Assembly: GCF_051020765.1 (NCBI RefSeq)
Contig: NC_134932.1
Span: forward strand, 4,154,001 to 4,218,000
Source of the DNA: Lasioglossum baleicum
Taxonomy: Eukaryota; Arthropoda; Insecta; Hymenoptera; Halictidae
DNA length: 64,000 nucleotides
Direction: 5' to 3'
The notes beneath the pieces were generated by a model that did not search any database, was not told where the DNA came from, and was given only the letters and a program-made list of their open reading frames with translations. Shown here piece after piece: positions 23,268 to 36,829 of the stretch. Position numbers and translations under genes: made by a program. How positions within the stretch are numbered: position 1 is the first letter of the stretch; the number at the start of each line of letters is the position of its first letter.

Positions 23268-24995
23268 GCTCGTCGTTGACGCGCGCGTACAAGAAGGAAA
23301 TTCGTCGACTTCTTACCACTCTTTTGAAGACAGGTATTTCCAAATTGATCGTCTTTAGAGTCATCGAAATACAGGGATCGTCTCGACGTTTGGAACAGAA
23401 TCGTATCCGGCGACGGCGATCGAACGATGCAAGGCAACGATCGAATTGCTCAAATTGAAACTTTTTTTTCTATAAAACGCCGACGTGCGTTCGATGCGTT
23501 CAAACACGTGTCAAAGACTGTTCTGCGGGTCGGTACCCCCGCCACGCATTTTTATACCACCTCTACACACACGGCATGCACGTACGCACACACACTGTAC
23601 ACACAGACACCATCGTCACACGATACGGCGTATAGTGTACAGTCCAACTGCAAGGATGGCTTCGCGAACCAGTGTTTCTCAAGCCATTTCGAGTTAGTTC
23701 TCCGACTTCTCGATTCACCTGAACGCGACCCGAACGTACAAAAACGTAAATTGCTTTGAATTATCATAATCGTCGAGCTCAAAATCTCGATTACGCACAC
23801 AATGATGCGAACAGAGCGCAGTTTGTACGCTTTCTCTCTCTCCCTCTCGTTAACCGTGCATACTTATTTTACGTCAACGTATGAAAATACGTTTGTCTGG
23901 AAATATTCCATGTGCCATTTAAACTGTGGTGCCCAAGGTGGTTCGGAACCTACCTTATAAAAACTGTAGGTCCCGTTCGAAAAAATCCTAACAGGATTAA
24001 TTGCGACGTAAAATAACCGATAAAAATAAAAGAAAAAATACGTTTGTGGGAGAATAACCGCGATGCATCTGTGATTAGAAGAAAGAGCACGCCGGTGGCG
24101 GTGTTAACATACCATTATCGCAAGATTATATCGAATGACCGTGCACGAACCATGCGAATAAAATTATACTTTCTCGAGAATGAGTTTTCTTCGACCACGT
24201 TGCGTCAAATCCTCATGGAAGGTGCCGATAGATCATACGCGGTATTGTTGGCTAAAATACCAGTCGTTTCGAGATAAGAAAAAAGTCATCGAATGATCGA
24301 CGAGATAGAAAACGATAGACGATCGATCATTTTCGCCGTTTACTTTACTCTCAAAGTTCAAACAATAAAAGTTCACTGCGCGACATCCGAATGAATGATC
24401 GAACAGGTGGAGAACATCTATCGAGCATCTTTTAGAAACGTATCAAACACGCGCGATCTCTGCTTTTCATGAATATGCATGTTCGGAAACGTATTAGAGG
24501 CGCCTGTCTCTCGTTTCCGCGCGGGAGCATCGCCACAACTTGCAACTCACGACGAGCTCGCCGTGTTACAATACTTTCGCGACAGTCTTCGACCGATTTT
24601 ATCCAGATTCGGAACATGGCCAAGATACGTTCAGAAGTTCCAACGCATCGAGTCATTGCCCGATGGACATGCTTGCAACGTCTATGGAAACAAATACATT
24701 AATGCTCTCAAGAAAAGTTCCATTTCCTCGGCAAAAAAGGAATTGGGTCGACCCGTTTGTCGGTTCGCCAATATTCGATCCCAACGGAAAGGCAAGAAGT
24801 CGAGCCCCTTATTTGTATTCCGAGCGGATCGTGATCCAAAGCGAAGAAAAGTCAGAAATAGACCGTCGTCTAGCAAATACGAAAGAAATTGCTTCGTAAG
24901 CGTATTCATCGGCGACACCGAGAACCGTTGTGCTCGTGACTGTGGCTCGTGGCTCGTAGCTCGTAGCTCATGGCTCATGGCTTTGCTGTACAAAC

Positions 24996-25193
24996 CAGTG
25001 GCGCACCCAGGGGGGGGGGCCAGGGGGCCAAGTCCCCCACGAAGAAAAAGATGTTCAGCTTCCAAAATTAAAATCGCGGAATAGCCCTGGGTACCGTTGA
25101 TAGATATTTTGGCTTAAAAAAAAGGTCATCACGCAAAATCTAGGGCTGGATTCAACTCGGCCCCCCCAAGATTACATCCTGGGTGCGCCACTG
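24996..25193. mobile_element. hAT-like MITE, 198 bp
   Basis: The element runs from CAGTGGCGCACCCAGG to its inverted copy CCTGGGTGCGCCACTG. It is flanked by the perfect 8-bp direct repeat GTACAAAC (24988-24995 and 25194-25201), the hAT duplication length. G and C homopolymer runs sit just inside each end. No coding frame. It lies in Glut1 intronic or 5' flanking DNA. Confidence 0.85.
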
Positions 25194-25906
25194 GTACAAA
25201 CTATACTATACTTTTCGTAGGATCGTGTATCGTGTACATGGGTACCGCGTAAGTATCGTGTATGGTGTTTACACAAACGTGTGGAGGATAAGGCACCGAG
25301 GCATCGTTTCATAGATTTCGAAATCGAAGTTTCGCGATAACTTAACTACAACATACATATAATATTTGGCAGGAAGAGGATTCCATTCCGCGAGACGAGG
25401 GTAACACGTTGGAACGGCATTTCTGGAACGAGCTTTGTTACGTCTCGCAAAACGAAACGGGGGAAATTTCTTGCTGGCCGCATCGGTGGCCCTACTCCCG
25501 CTCCGATTGGCCGAGACAGAGGTGTGTCGATCGCGGACTACGGCGATTGGCTCGCGTTCGCCGAGCCTCTCTCAACAAGCCTCGTGGCAAGTCGAAGCGT
25601 CCTAATTATAGCAACGACACGCGCGAACGCCAACATTTTATTCAACGCTTCAACGTACGATAAGCGGAATCGATTAGGTACCAGACCTTCTCTTTCGTTT
25701 CTTTTTTTGTCGTTCAGGTACACTCGGATAATTCCATCACGACGCGACGGTTTAATCGAGTTTATGTCTCGAGGCATCGACATTGCGTATCGGCATACGC
25801 TGCCATTGACATTGTCGGTACTTACACGCGTACATGTATGTAGAAACATATATTTTAGGAGTATATGTATATGTAACATTCCTAACATGTGTATGTTACG
25901 AATATA

Positions 25907-26565
25907 CAGCGACTCCCACTAATATTCGGACACTCTTAAAAACGCCATAACTTTTTTAATATTGGACTATGCGATTTGAACTTTTTTGGAAAGCTAGAGC
26001 AATTAGTTTACTACAGGATGTGAAAAGAAATTTTTGAAAAATTGCAATTGATCGGAATTGTAGACGAAATAGTAAAAGTTGCATTGTACAACTTTTATAT
26101 TCGGGTCTATATTGGAATTATTAAAAATTAAAAATACGTTTTGTAAATCTGTGTCAATTGTATGCACTGTGAAAGCTTCATAGAAATCGGTTGATGCAGG
26201 AAAAAACGACAGGCATTGAAAGATGTAAGAATCCTTCGAATTACTGCAGTTGGAGGCCGAAAACCGTGAGACTGCAATTTTTACCATCTTTAAACGTTTG
26301 ATTTTGATGAAATTTTCAGAATATGTTTAATTTACAAAACGTGTTTTCTAAATTTTCCATATAAGCGCACATAAAAGAGTGGAAAAATAAAACTTTTAGT
26401 ATTTTCTCTGCAATTCCGACAACTTGCAGTTTTTTTCAAAAATTTTTGTCACGTTGTGTAGCAAACCAATTGTTCTAACTTCTCCAAAAATTTCAAGTCG
26501 TATATTCCAATATTTAAAAGGTTATGGTGCTTTTAAGAGTGTCCGAATATTAGTGGGAGTCACTG
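25907..26565. mobile_element. Tc1/mariner-type MITE, copy 1
   Basis: A 659-bp element with imperfect terminal inverted repeats of about 37 bp, beginning CAGCGACTCCCACTAATATT on the left and CAGTGACTCCCACTAATATT read inward from the right, flanked by TA on both sides. The interior is AT-rich with no transposase frame. A shorter relative with a missing right end occurs at 57188-57515. TA flanks and CAGT ends suit the IS630-Tc1-mariner superfamily. Confidence 0.8.
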
Positions 26566-27231
26566 TATGTATAACTGTTTCTGTATCGCTGTATGTATAA
26601 TTGTATGGACTTTGTCACGTTTTCGGCAGCCGAAAAAAATTCCAACTCCACCGCAGGAAAGTATCTTTTTTTCTGGAAAGGCAGACGGCCTTGCGAAACT
26701 CGCGCCACGTTGTCCGACAGAGACGAAAGAAATCGGTATAATTTTTTCACTTTTCGCCTCGTGTTCCTATCAGCTTGCGTCTCTGCCGGACATCGTATCA
26801 CGCAGCTATAAAATTATTTTATTTAGTCTCGATAACGCTGCTTGCGAAAACTCGCGAACAAATGAACGATCCAATTTTTCTTTCCAAGATTATTAATGGT
26901 CGCGGCGGATAACTAAAAGCAATTTTTTGGAAAATTATCCTCTTTCCATAGAACCAACGACGCGGACTTCGTTTCTGTTAAAAAGGAAAAGAACGATTTA
27001 CACGTCGACTCTGATTTCAAACTGCTTTGAAACACGTGACTTTATAACCGTTCCACGAGTTTAGCCAGAACGAGCGCTGCGTGGTTGTTATGTCTAGAAT
27101 GTATTCTGCTATGGGAAATTATACGATCGTTTGTTTCGTCGAACAATTAAGCGAGCTAGTCGTTTACCGTTCGACTAAACTGTAATTCGTGTGCAATCAA
27201 CGGTCACGATACATAGTACGGTAGTATTTAC

Positions 27232-27272
27232 CTACAGCTACAGCTACAGCTACAGCTACAGCTACAGCTACA
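27232..27272. repeat. (CTACAG)n hexanucleotide repeat
   Basis: About seven tandem copies of CTACAG. Frames across it give artefactual Ala/Val repeats. Confidence 0.9.
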
Positions 27273-29013
27273 ACTACCACTACAATTACAACAGGGTTTT
27301 CCGGCAGAAAATAACGGAACAAGCTTCTTTTCGAGCTTGGTATTTTTCCAAATAAAAATAGCTTCGGACGATGAAATGTTTCTTCAGATATCTCAGCCGA
27401 TTCGTTCTGCGAACAGAATCGCGTTCCCGCACAGCACATCAACTGTTGAGCCGAATCTAAATCGAAACAGTCCAATTTCCACGTGTACCGTGCAGTGTGT
27501 CGTGCTTATTTGCGATTTATATATGTACAACGTAAATGTATATATAAATATCTATATGCATGATATATTTAATATGCATGATATTGAAAGTAGCGGCTGT
27601 TTGAATTATTTATTAGTTTGCGTCACTCTGCGCGCGATACATGGAATATCGACTGTGATTCTTCTTCGGTTATACGTACTGGTAAGTTGTGTGTTGCAAG
27701 TTGCAAGTACGGTTCACAGAAAGATTGCAGTATCTTTGTTAAAACCAACAAGAATGATGGGCGGTTCTTTGTTTGATTCTGAGCAACTCTTCCGAGTAGA
27801 ATATCACCATAGAGCGAACATGAATCAACGCGAGGCGAAACGGAGTAGGATAAGCGCGTCGGACTGAAAACGACTTTATCGCGCCGAATTCGAACGTCGC
27901 GTTGGCCTGTTTCCTGCGTGAAAATATTCGACAGGAAGAATATGGAATCGGGGGGGAAAGTTTCCCCGCTATAATCGCTTCTCGCTTTTACTTTCGAGCA
28001 GATCATTAAAAAGGCCATTCCCCGTGCCGATTGTTCTACCGCGTAGAGTTAAAAAATAAGATAATAACAACAGATACCTACGTAGATACGTGGAATAATG
28101 AATTTTGAAATCTAGGCAAACAATTGAACGCTGCACAACCAATGTATGTGCATATATGTACAAGTGACGCGATAGTCAATGCCTATACGTATCGACTAAC
28201 GTATACATTGTACGCAAATTACTACTTTTGTTCGTTGATCGCGTTAATGTGTCCTCTGCGCGAATAGATATAGGAGACCAAAGATAACTCTGTGTATGAT
28301 ACGATTGCGCGGTTTACGGATAACTCGCGACAATGTCACCAACGATCGGTATGGCACACATTTAATGCGGCATCGATCGTCTGGCGTGCGATCCGGACGC
28401 AATTAACATTGTTTCGGATTAATGTCATCGGCTCTAATTAATTTCCTTTCACTTTCGACGGAAGAGTGACGTACATAGGAAGGGAAAGACGTTTATTCGC
28501 GATATCGACATAGATAGTATCTCTTGTATTGCTCGAATACACCTACCCACGGAATCGAAAAAGCAGAGTACCTATGTAAATCGATGCAAATAACGAACAA
28601 CCGAGGAAGCTTTTTCAACAGCAATTAGACCATCGATACTAGGCTTCGCGTGTTTCGGAGGTCTACAATACGACTAGAATGTTCACATTGTACGTTAGCG
28701 TTCGTATGCTAATAATATTTGCGCACTATTCACAACCGCGAACGGAATAAGTACAATAGCGAATACCGAGAAGCGCTTCACCGTTCCGGAATGGAGGTCT
28801 CCCGTTCATGCATTCCGAAATACAAATCGAAATCATGGATCTCTGACCGGTATAACCCATACCGGGAGAAATCACGGCGGCAGTCGTTCGCCGATATAAA
28901 GACTATCCTTGGAAAGTGACTTTCGATCGAGCATAATAATGAATATTTACATGAGCGTTGCACGTCAACGCGGTAAAGTAATTAGAAATTGGTTTTGGTT
29001 GAAAAGACTTTAC

Positions 29014-29043
29014 CTCTAGCCACCCTGTAGTAGTCTGACTCAT
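29014..29043 (-). CDS. Glut1: Candidate alternative first coding exon of Glut1 (10 codons)
   Basis: On the minus strand an ATG at 29043 opens MSQTTTGWLE and stops exactly at a GTAAAG donor in phase 0. The first Glut1 core exon (21494-21592) starts in phase 0 with GLNGRLAF and lacks a start codon. The join gives a short cytosolic amino terminus typical of GLUT proteins. No other gene on this strand needs such an exon. This is inference from phase and spacing; transcript evidence is not available to me. Confidence 0.55.
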
Positions 29044-30053
29044 GTCGAACCCGGTGATTGATAATTTCGGCGAATCAACGAAATGATGAAACGACGAGTT
29101 AATTCGGCGTTGACTCGAACGGTCTCCCTCTCTCTCTCTGTTTTGTATTTGAAAGCAATTTGCGAGCAGTCTCGCGTACGAACAGTACACAGTAAGAATT
29201 GAAATCGAGAGATGTACAGAGTAGAGCAACGAAATGAGGAAGAGATTAGAGAAACGACCAACCACCGAATTGTTCCGTATCACGCTCGCGTTTGTAAGCT
29301 ACTGACAAGACGTTACCCGTGCGAGCGGGACGAAAGCCGATTTTCGAAACCAGTCCGTATCTCCCTCTCCTCTTTGTTCCTCGTTACTCGTTACTCGTTA
29401 CTCGCTCCAGCTCGCTTGCTGGGACCCTCGAACGAACCTCATTGGCCGACACGCACCAGCCCATGCCTCTCACCAGTCCTGCATTTCTCCCGGCGAGTAC
29501 ATACGAAGAAAGGAATCCACTAACCACGCGGGGAACCGTCTGTCCACGATCGGACTTGCTTCGCCGATGCCTTATTCTTCACCCTTTCTCTTTTGGGGGC
29601 TTTGTTCTGTTTTGTTCTGTTCCGTTCCGTTCCGTACCGTTTCCTACACCGGCGAAACCTACGTATTTAGTATTTAGATATGTTATCCGCCCCAATTTGC
29701 TGTCGCTGCATACGCCCCCGTGATCAAACAACGCGAGCCGAGCAGCACGAAACAGCGAAACAGCGATCGCGTACCGGACAAGAAAGGGAAACGAGAACAA
29801 TCTATCCCAGACCGGTGATTATTGCATAATTTTGAAAAATCTATGGTACATGGCTAAACACTTTTTAATGGAACCTTCAATAGCAACAGCAATTTTCGTC
29901 GTGAACTAACAAGTCATCCTCAATAACGTCATCTAACAGTTTCATTTAAGATTGCAATGTACACGAAAATTTCTATGCTTTCTTTTGGTACAGCACAACT
30001 ATTTCAAAGCCTATTAATAGGCTTCCGGTAGGTAAAGTGTTAAACTGTGGTCC

Positions 30054-30261
30054 GCGAAACAATTTTGACATTAACTTTACATCCCCCGAATTCAAATGAC
30101 TCGTTTAATAAAAATCCTACACAAAGAAGAAAGCCTAGGGGTGGGATGAAGTCAGCGAAACAATTTTGACATTAACTTTACATCCCCCGAATTCAAATGA
30201 CCCATTTAATAAAAATCCTACACGAAGAAGAAGAAGAAAGCCTAGGGCTGGGACGAGGTCC
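30054..30261. repeat. Tandem duplication, about 101-107 bp unit
   Basis: Two near-identical units lie head to tail, starting at GCGAAACAATTTTGAC near 30054 and again at 30155. They differ by a few substitutions and two extra GAA triplets in the second. A third unit begins at about 30262 with GCGAAAA but diverges quickly. There is no convincing protein. The repeat lies in Glut1 intronic or 5' flanking DNA. Confidence 0.75.
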
Positions 30262-32978
30262 GCGAAAAATCTTGTTCAAGATGGGGGCCTCGGACTACAT
30301 AAGTTTAACAACCCCCGATCTATCCGAAATTCGTTATCCGGCGATGGTATACCGGTCGGAAGTAAGAAACAGAATTTCGTAGTGCGCATTTAAATGTAAT
30401 TGTAGCGCGTCTTTCCAGCGAGATAATGTGACAAACACGACACCGCCGCGGCTCGATTTCCTCGCGATCGTCCCCGTTTCTCCGAGAATCTATTTATCCC
30501 CATCTCGATTTCATCGATCAACGAATCAAACGAGTTTATGTTTCATCCGTCGCATATCATTAAGAAGATACATCTGTTGAGGTCGTTTCGAATATATTAT
30601 ACATACTTTGTACAGTTGCACAGGTGTTCCGTGCGCGTCGGGGTTGAAAATTTGTTATTTCCAACGGCACGATCGTTCGCGTTCTTCTCGAGATTGGTTT
30701 CGATGAAAAGTCTTTATATATTTCCTTTGAAGTTGTAGCAATTTAACGTACATACGACGCCTCGGAGCGAATGTATTCAAGAATTTTTTGCGTCGTGCCG
30801 AGAGCAAGAGACACTTTGAACTTGAACGGTCGAGGCTTCCGTGTATGTAAATGCTGGAATCACCGATCGCATAAAAATCGTTCGACCACTGCAGATGTTT
30901 TTCGTTATTATCGTCCAGTAGCGTCTCAAACGGGAGCGCAGAACCGGATGCAGCCTGTTAACGGCGATGCGCCGTACGTACACCAATTTTACAATTAAGA
31001 GTATTGAAGCAGAGTACTCGTTCTGCTTACACGTCCTTGATGTATCACCTAAATCCAGCGACGCATAATGTTTCCTCCCGCGCGTTTGGTTACCGAAGGT
31101 AACCGATACGTCTTCAACCACGACCACGACACAATGACAACGAATCACCGCGTGTACGATCAATCCCTCGGACAGGACACCGATTTTCAAGAAAGACGAG
31201 AAACATCCACGCGCGGAAAAGTATTTTTAGTTATCCGTCTGGCCTGCCTCGCTTATTCCTCGCGCGAATTTTATAAGAAATCTCGTTACTGCTCGTTGTC
31301 CGATTTTTGACGCTGTCGAACAATACGCGAGAACAAACGGAGTCAGCCGATATTTCGTTATCGCGGAGAGAAAGTTTCAGCGATAGTCGTCAAGTTCGGT
31401 GAACTCGAAACGACATCATTGTCACCCAGCAAATAGGAAGTTCCGAATACTTCGTCGGGCGTCGAACGTCCAGCATCGAAATTCTGAGAATACAGAAAGA
31501 ATCGAAACTATGTACTCGGTTTCGGGCACCGGGACTGGAAGACTGTCCGTTATCTTTCATAATTGAAAGTCGACTACGGAGTCGATCGCAAAATCGACGA
31601 TGGCATCCGAACAAATTGCTTGATGAAATAGTTATTGCTAATTGCAGCAACGTAAGTACTACGAATCGCACTTAAAACGTGCAAACAATTTTACATAGCA
31701 GGTCAGAAATATGCGACGAACGAAACGGATAAAAAATGAAATCGAGAAACGAACAGCACAACCTTCATCCGTCATCTGGTTTTTTATCCAAGTTCCTGCG
31801 TTTTATAGTCACGACCCCGACAGGGATCTTTTTATCGGCGAACTTTCGACACGGTTACAGCTTGAATTTTATTAGAGATTAGATTTATCTCCGCCTCGCG
31901 TACCGTATTGCTTGTAACGCGCCCTTGTTGGTCAACGAGATGTGCGACGGAGGGTTTTGAACCAGCTGCAAGATACGGGAACAGAAACAAAAATGGACAG
32001 TCTTCGCGAGGACGCGAGAGATGAGAAGATTGAAAATCATTGTAGATACGGGCATCGTCAAATTACGGAACGCAAATAATTTTGTATTATTTGACCAAGT
32101 CTAAATGAATTATTCTTTAAAATAATAAAGTTATTTCTATTGACAAATAATAATTTAAATTGTATTTTTTTATAGACAGCTCGGGGCCCTCCGGACGGGT
32201 CCGACCACTGGCGTATACCTGAAAAGGTTGCTATACCAGACAAAAAAAGCGTACGTGTTCATTGTGTATACAAAATACAAGAAATAAGAGAAGACCAAAA
32301 GCTATTTATTTGATTTCCACCTCAATCTAAGTAATCTCAATCTAAATAATCTTTTATTTGCAAATAAGAAATAAAATTGTATTTAAATAAAATGTTTAGT
32401 GATTATTTGCAATTAAAATCACAGTTTATTTATTATTTAAAAAAATCAGGGTTGATACGTTCGGACATCGTCGAATTACGGAACGCAAAAATAATAAACG
32501 CGATTTATCAATATTCATCCATCACACCGCTCAATGACACTCGCCGTCACGCTCCTCGCCGAACGAGCACCTAAGAACTGCCGCCACCCCACTACCCCAA
32601 GGTACAACTTCCGTTACACGTTTCTGTGACATCCTACGTCACGCTTTTAGCCGAACGAAACCTACAAGATTTTCAATCTTAAAACCGGAATGAAAACAGC
32701 AACGGGACGGGAGGGAACTTTGACGACTCCCCCTTCAACACAACTCAAAAAAATAAAGAGACCGATTCAATTGATTTCGTCGGCTCCCACCCTAAAATTA
32801 CGAGTAAGATGAGACTCGTATAATATGTATAATAGAAACATAACGTGTCTATAAACATTACGATACATTACCGGATAAGCAATTGGTATTACAATTACAC
32901 GTGTGTTGCGCGAAACGTATAAAATTTCGTTCCGAAAATTACAACAGAGAATTTGCTTTGAACCTGTCGGGTACTCAC

Positions 32979-32990
32979 CCACTGTTTTTC
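32979..32990 (-). CDS. Glut1: Candidate 12-nt micro-exon of Glut1 (EKQW)
   Basis: On the minus strand the sequence reads acceptor CGCAG, GAAAAACAGTGG, donor GTGAGT. The four codons (EKQW) are in phase 0, matching the upstream candidate exon at 33086-33124 and the core exon at 21494-21592. A micro-exon this small can easily arise by chance, so this is only a proposal supported by phase. Confidence 0.35.
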
Positions 32991-33085
32991 CTGCGTGGTC
33001 GGCTGCGTGTAAAAAAGCAAACAAGTAGAGTGGAAAGATAAGACCGACCGACAATATTCGTAATGACTTTATTAAATTCGGTTAC

Positions 33086-33124
33086 CTCTGGTGCCATAGT
33101 CGGAGCTGGCGTTGTGCTCTGCTC
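33086..33124 (-). CDS. Glut1: Candidate upstream exon of Glut1 long isoform (13 codons)
   Basis: On the minus strand AATTCAG is followed by 39 bases encoding EQSTTPAPTMAPE and then a GTAACC donor, phase 0 at both ends. It fits between the 40184-40372 exon and the 32979-32990 micro-exon or the 21494-21592 core. The inner methionine (MAPE) could be an alternative start. It belongs to Glut1 by strand, phase and lack of another candidate gene; not proven. Confidence 0.45.
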
Positions 33125-33204
33125 CTGAATTTCATTGTTTGGCTACAGTAAAAGTGTTAGTTGTGAGTATTTTCGATGTATCTCAATTCTGTTAATTTGT
33201 TCGT

Positions 33205-33290
33205 CGTATATGCACACACGCTCGCTCGCATACATACACACATACACGCTCGCACACACGCGCTCGTACACGAGCCCACACGCCACACGA
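33205..33290. repeat. CACA/GCTCG-rich low-complexity tract
   Basis: A degenerate run of CACACGCTCG and CATACACA units beside the candidate Glut1 exon at 33086-33124. No coding potential. Confidence 0.6.
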
Positions 33291-33329
33291 TACCTTGTCC
33301 TCCGGTGTTATCATCGTGACGCTGCGTGA

Positions 33330-36300
33330 AAAAAAAAGAAACAGAAGCATATATTATATTTAATCTTGTACTAACTTAGATCTGATTTATAAATATTTTC
33401 GTTTATCGCGTGGCATTCGGGTATCCGTTGGAAATTTTTCAATGAAAGTCAAAGAATGTTTCGCCTTAAAAACTCCTTCGAAAGAATAGGAGAAGAGCGT
33501 GATCAACTTGCTCATTTATTACAACACAAAGCAGTTTTGTTCGACGAAAACCCGAGAGCTCTCCCACACAGAGATTCGGAGAGGCGCGCGAATCGCGATT
33601 CATGCGTCGCACACGTATCCGTATTCCGTATACGTATCGCATCGCGAGTTTCGTACACACGTATGAGACACACGTTTCATGATGAATATTCGAACGTGAA
33701 TAATATCGGTACGCCATGTGGAAAAGCTCCAGCGTCCAAAAGGACCGCGAGCACTCGCTTCGCGTTTCTGCGAAGGCAAACATATTAATTTGCGTTCCTA
33801 AAAAACTTATTTTTCAATGAACCGATATTGTAATTGTACGAACCTAGATACGTATGTATCTCGGCGAGACAATGATTAAGAAAGGTCGCGGAAAGGTTAT
33901 CGGCAAAGCCCTCAAAATGATACACGCGTAGAAATGTCATATCGATATTTATCATTGTGATCGATACAAAGAAAAAAATAGTTTCCTTATTCGTAATATA
34001 GGATGGAAGCGGTCGTAACCCCAGATAATTTCACATGTTGATGTCGTTGCGAACCGAAGAGCCGAGATAGTTGGGTAAAAATAAATTTCGAATTCTCCAC
34101 GATACGTACATAAAAGTTGCAAAGCTATCAGCGGCGGCGTTGACGAAGTCCAGAAAATGATTAATACTTTATCGGAAAACCAGAGTTGTCGAATTTCCGA
34201 AAGAATTCCCGTTTCAAGGAATTTTATAATCGAAGCTAAATTCTATTGAATTAATATGTGTCACTAAACATTGTATCGCTGCCGATAAAGTCTTATTTAC
34301 TTGTGTCGAACGCTCGTAGTAAAACTCACCGCAAGATACTAATCCTATAAGGTTACGTATATATTGTATGTACTTATGTATACATCGAATCAACGAGTGG
34401 CAAGCAGCTTACGGGACCAGGTAAGAGCGCGTCTATGATTGATCGATCGAAATGAGGATAACAGAGGACACTAGAAACGAAGGTAAGTGTATGGAATCGT
34501 GTGTCTACGTTTTGCGAGCACTGTGCGAAAGATGACAAGTAAGTATGTGTTTACGTGTATACCTGTGAGCTGAGCTGTGTGAGCTGTGGGCCTGCGAGCC
34601 TCCGATTATTTGGCTTTCCGTCAGCTGTTTCGCTTCAATACTGCAATATCGTGTACCGGCAATGCTAATAATCGTTCTAACTGATATTCACGCGGAACGT
34701 TTAATTCATTCGACGGACCCGTCAGATAACCGTACGTTTACCCTGACTTCATTGTCCGTTGTTTGCCCGACCGACTGTACACTATACACTGTGTATGACT
34801 GTACACTATACATACAATGTACGTAGCTATAGCGCAACCCTCGACACTGATCGCTCCGGGACAACTTCTTACTTGTAGCAACAATCGCTCCAGAACGTAT
34901 GTATGTATGTACCTATCTAACGTATATGTACGCTTCGAAATGGAATCCTGGATCAAGCGGTCGAGAGACCAAACAGAAGCAACACGTAGCGAACGTACAT
35001 GATATTTTTTTCAAAGAATTTCGGTAAATGCTGTCAAATACCGTCAACGATATATGTGTTACAGACAATGGTTAGCATATTGGTTTCGCGTCGAACTAAT
35101 TGTAAATCGACATCTGATCGAGAAGATTTCCACAGAGAGAAGAAGAAAGAGGCCGTTGGACCGTTGGCGCGCGAATAGAAACCGAACCACGAGCAAAATA
35201 CGTACTTATGTATGAGCGTGTACTTACTGATCGATAGATTTTTGAGCGCAAGCGCGAAAATTCACCGACCCTTGTGTCTCTCGACTCGCTTGCACCTTTC
35301 ATCGCAATCCCGTACCTACGATTGCTTCATCTCGGAACCTGACGCAAGGATTCTACGAATCAGTCTCGTGTTTCCACGAGGCAACGAGCATTTATCCAAC
35401 GACGAAACGTTTCCGGTGTTCGCTCCTTACTCGTGTTTCGTGCAGAATCTCACGTATCCCGAAATTCTCAGGCGAGAACGAGAACAATTCGCGTTCCACT
35501 CGACGATGGCGATGACGACAACGATGACGACAACGACCACGACGATCGCGTCATGTTACTACATATATATTTATTTTGATGTATTCGAATATTGAAGCAT
35601 TATTGAAACACATGCAATTCGGTGCGATTAAAACACATTACATGGTGTGTACCGTTGCAAAGCGGACGTTCACAGAATATTAATTTCGTTTTTGGTGTGG
35701 AATTCGAAATTCGAGGTTTGCACCGGAGACACGGTGTCCTTTTTCTGTGTATGTAGATACTCGTCTATTGCACCGCGCGAAAAAACTGATATATGTACAT
35801 ACATATGTATTTCGGAGACAACCTTTGACCGTAACGACGATACGTAATTTCTTGTCGCTTCAGAAGTAATTAACCTCAAACGTTATCCGTTTCAAATATT
35901 GTGTAATGCTCTTACATTTATGGCGATTCTATGGTCGGCGTTCGTGCGGGCGCTTCTCGAGTTTTACAAGGTCCAACTTTTACGTAATAAGTGTGTATTT
36001 TTCAAGATCAATTTCAACACGCGTACTTCCCCGCGCACAAAATATCATTTACATATACATGTATACCGTAGGCCGTAGACGCAGACGTAGACTGTAGACT
36101 GCTGTAGACTAGCAGTTTCTTAATAGGCACGATTTCCAAGTTTACCGAAATGTTTACGTTTTGCAAAACCATAGACAACAAAACGTACACGTTGGTTTAC
36201 GCGCGCACGGTAGCAGGCATACTGATTCCTAGTTTCGGCTCATTTTGACGAGCCTGCGCCTCCACAGATTCTTATTTAGGACAAACGTTTACGTACCGCT

Positions 36301-36569
36301 AGATCGATATTGTTTGCACTTTCTAGACATATTGGGTTAACTTCTGAGCGAGATCGAGACGTTACGGAAACGTTCCCGACGTTAACGATTCTTCGCCTTC
36401 ATCGTTCAAACGATAAACTCGATTACAAACAACTCGTTTACACAAGCGGGAAGAAAATAGTAAGAGAAAATCGTTTGCTATTTGTGCAAATTGATATTTG
36501 AGTCATTTAACGTTGAGTGTCCACGAAATTTGTTTTGTTCTAAGCGGTATAAGTATAAATACATATGGA
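33330..36569. other. Non-coding stretch, probable Glut1 intron or flank
   Basis: Reading frames here are short, lack domain-like composition and do not join. Short simple repeats and palindromic TGTACACTATACA segments (near 34776-34810) are the only patterns seen. Confidence 0.5.
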
Positions 36570-36571
36570 TA

Positions 36572-36826
36572 CAGAGTGTGGCGGATCTGGTGGTACAAGC
36601 CGCAAGGAAGTGAAGCTACAGAAAAATTTAAGTCGGAAAAAAGTACAAAGGTTTTTCTTTCCTCGAGGAAATCAAGTTTTAAAATTCAGCATGTCCACGT
36701 GGCATTCGATAAGAATCGGCTGTCGCGTCTGTTCATGACCAACCAATTCTACTTCCTGCGAAAACATACTTTTTTTATGTACATTCACCTGCTCGCGGCC
36801 TGCACCACCAGATCGGTCACACCCTG
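36572..36826. mobile_element. Tc1/mariner-type MITE, 255 bp
   Basis: The ends are imperfect inverted copies: CAGAGTGTGGCGGATCTGG on the left and CAGGGTGTGACCGATCTGG read inward from the right, both continuing into TGGTRCARGCCGC. TA flanks both sides (36570-36571 and 36827-36828). An open frame spans the element but looks like no transposase. It fits a short non-autonomous IS630-type element. Confidence 0.75.
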
Positions 36827-36829
36827 TAT

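Noticed and set aside
24479..25084. A 201-codon plus-strand frame
   Set aside because: Composition is Arg/Ser-rich without a domain, it runs into the hAT-like MITE at 24996, and overlapping frames are equally open.
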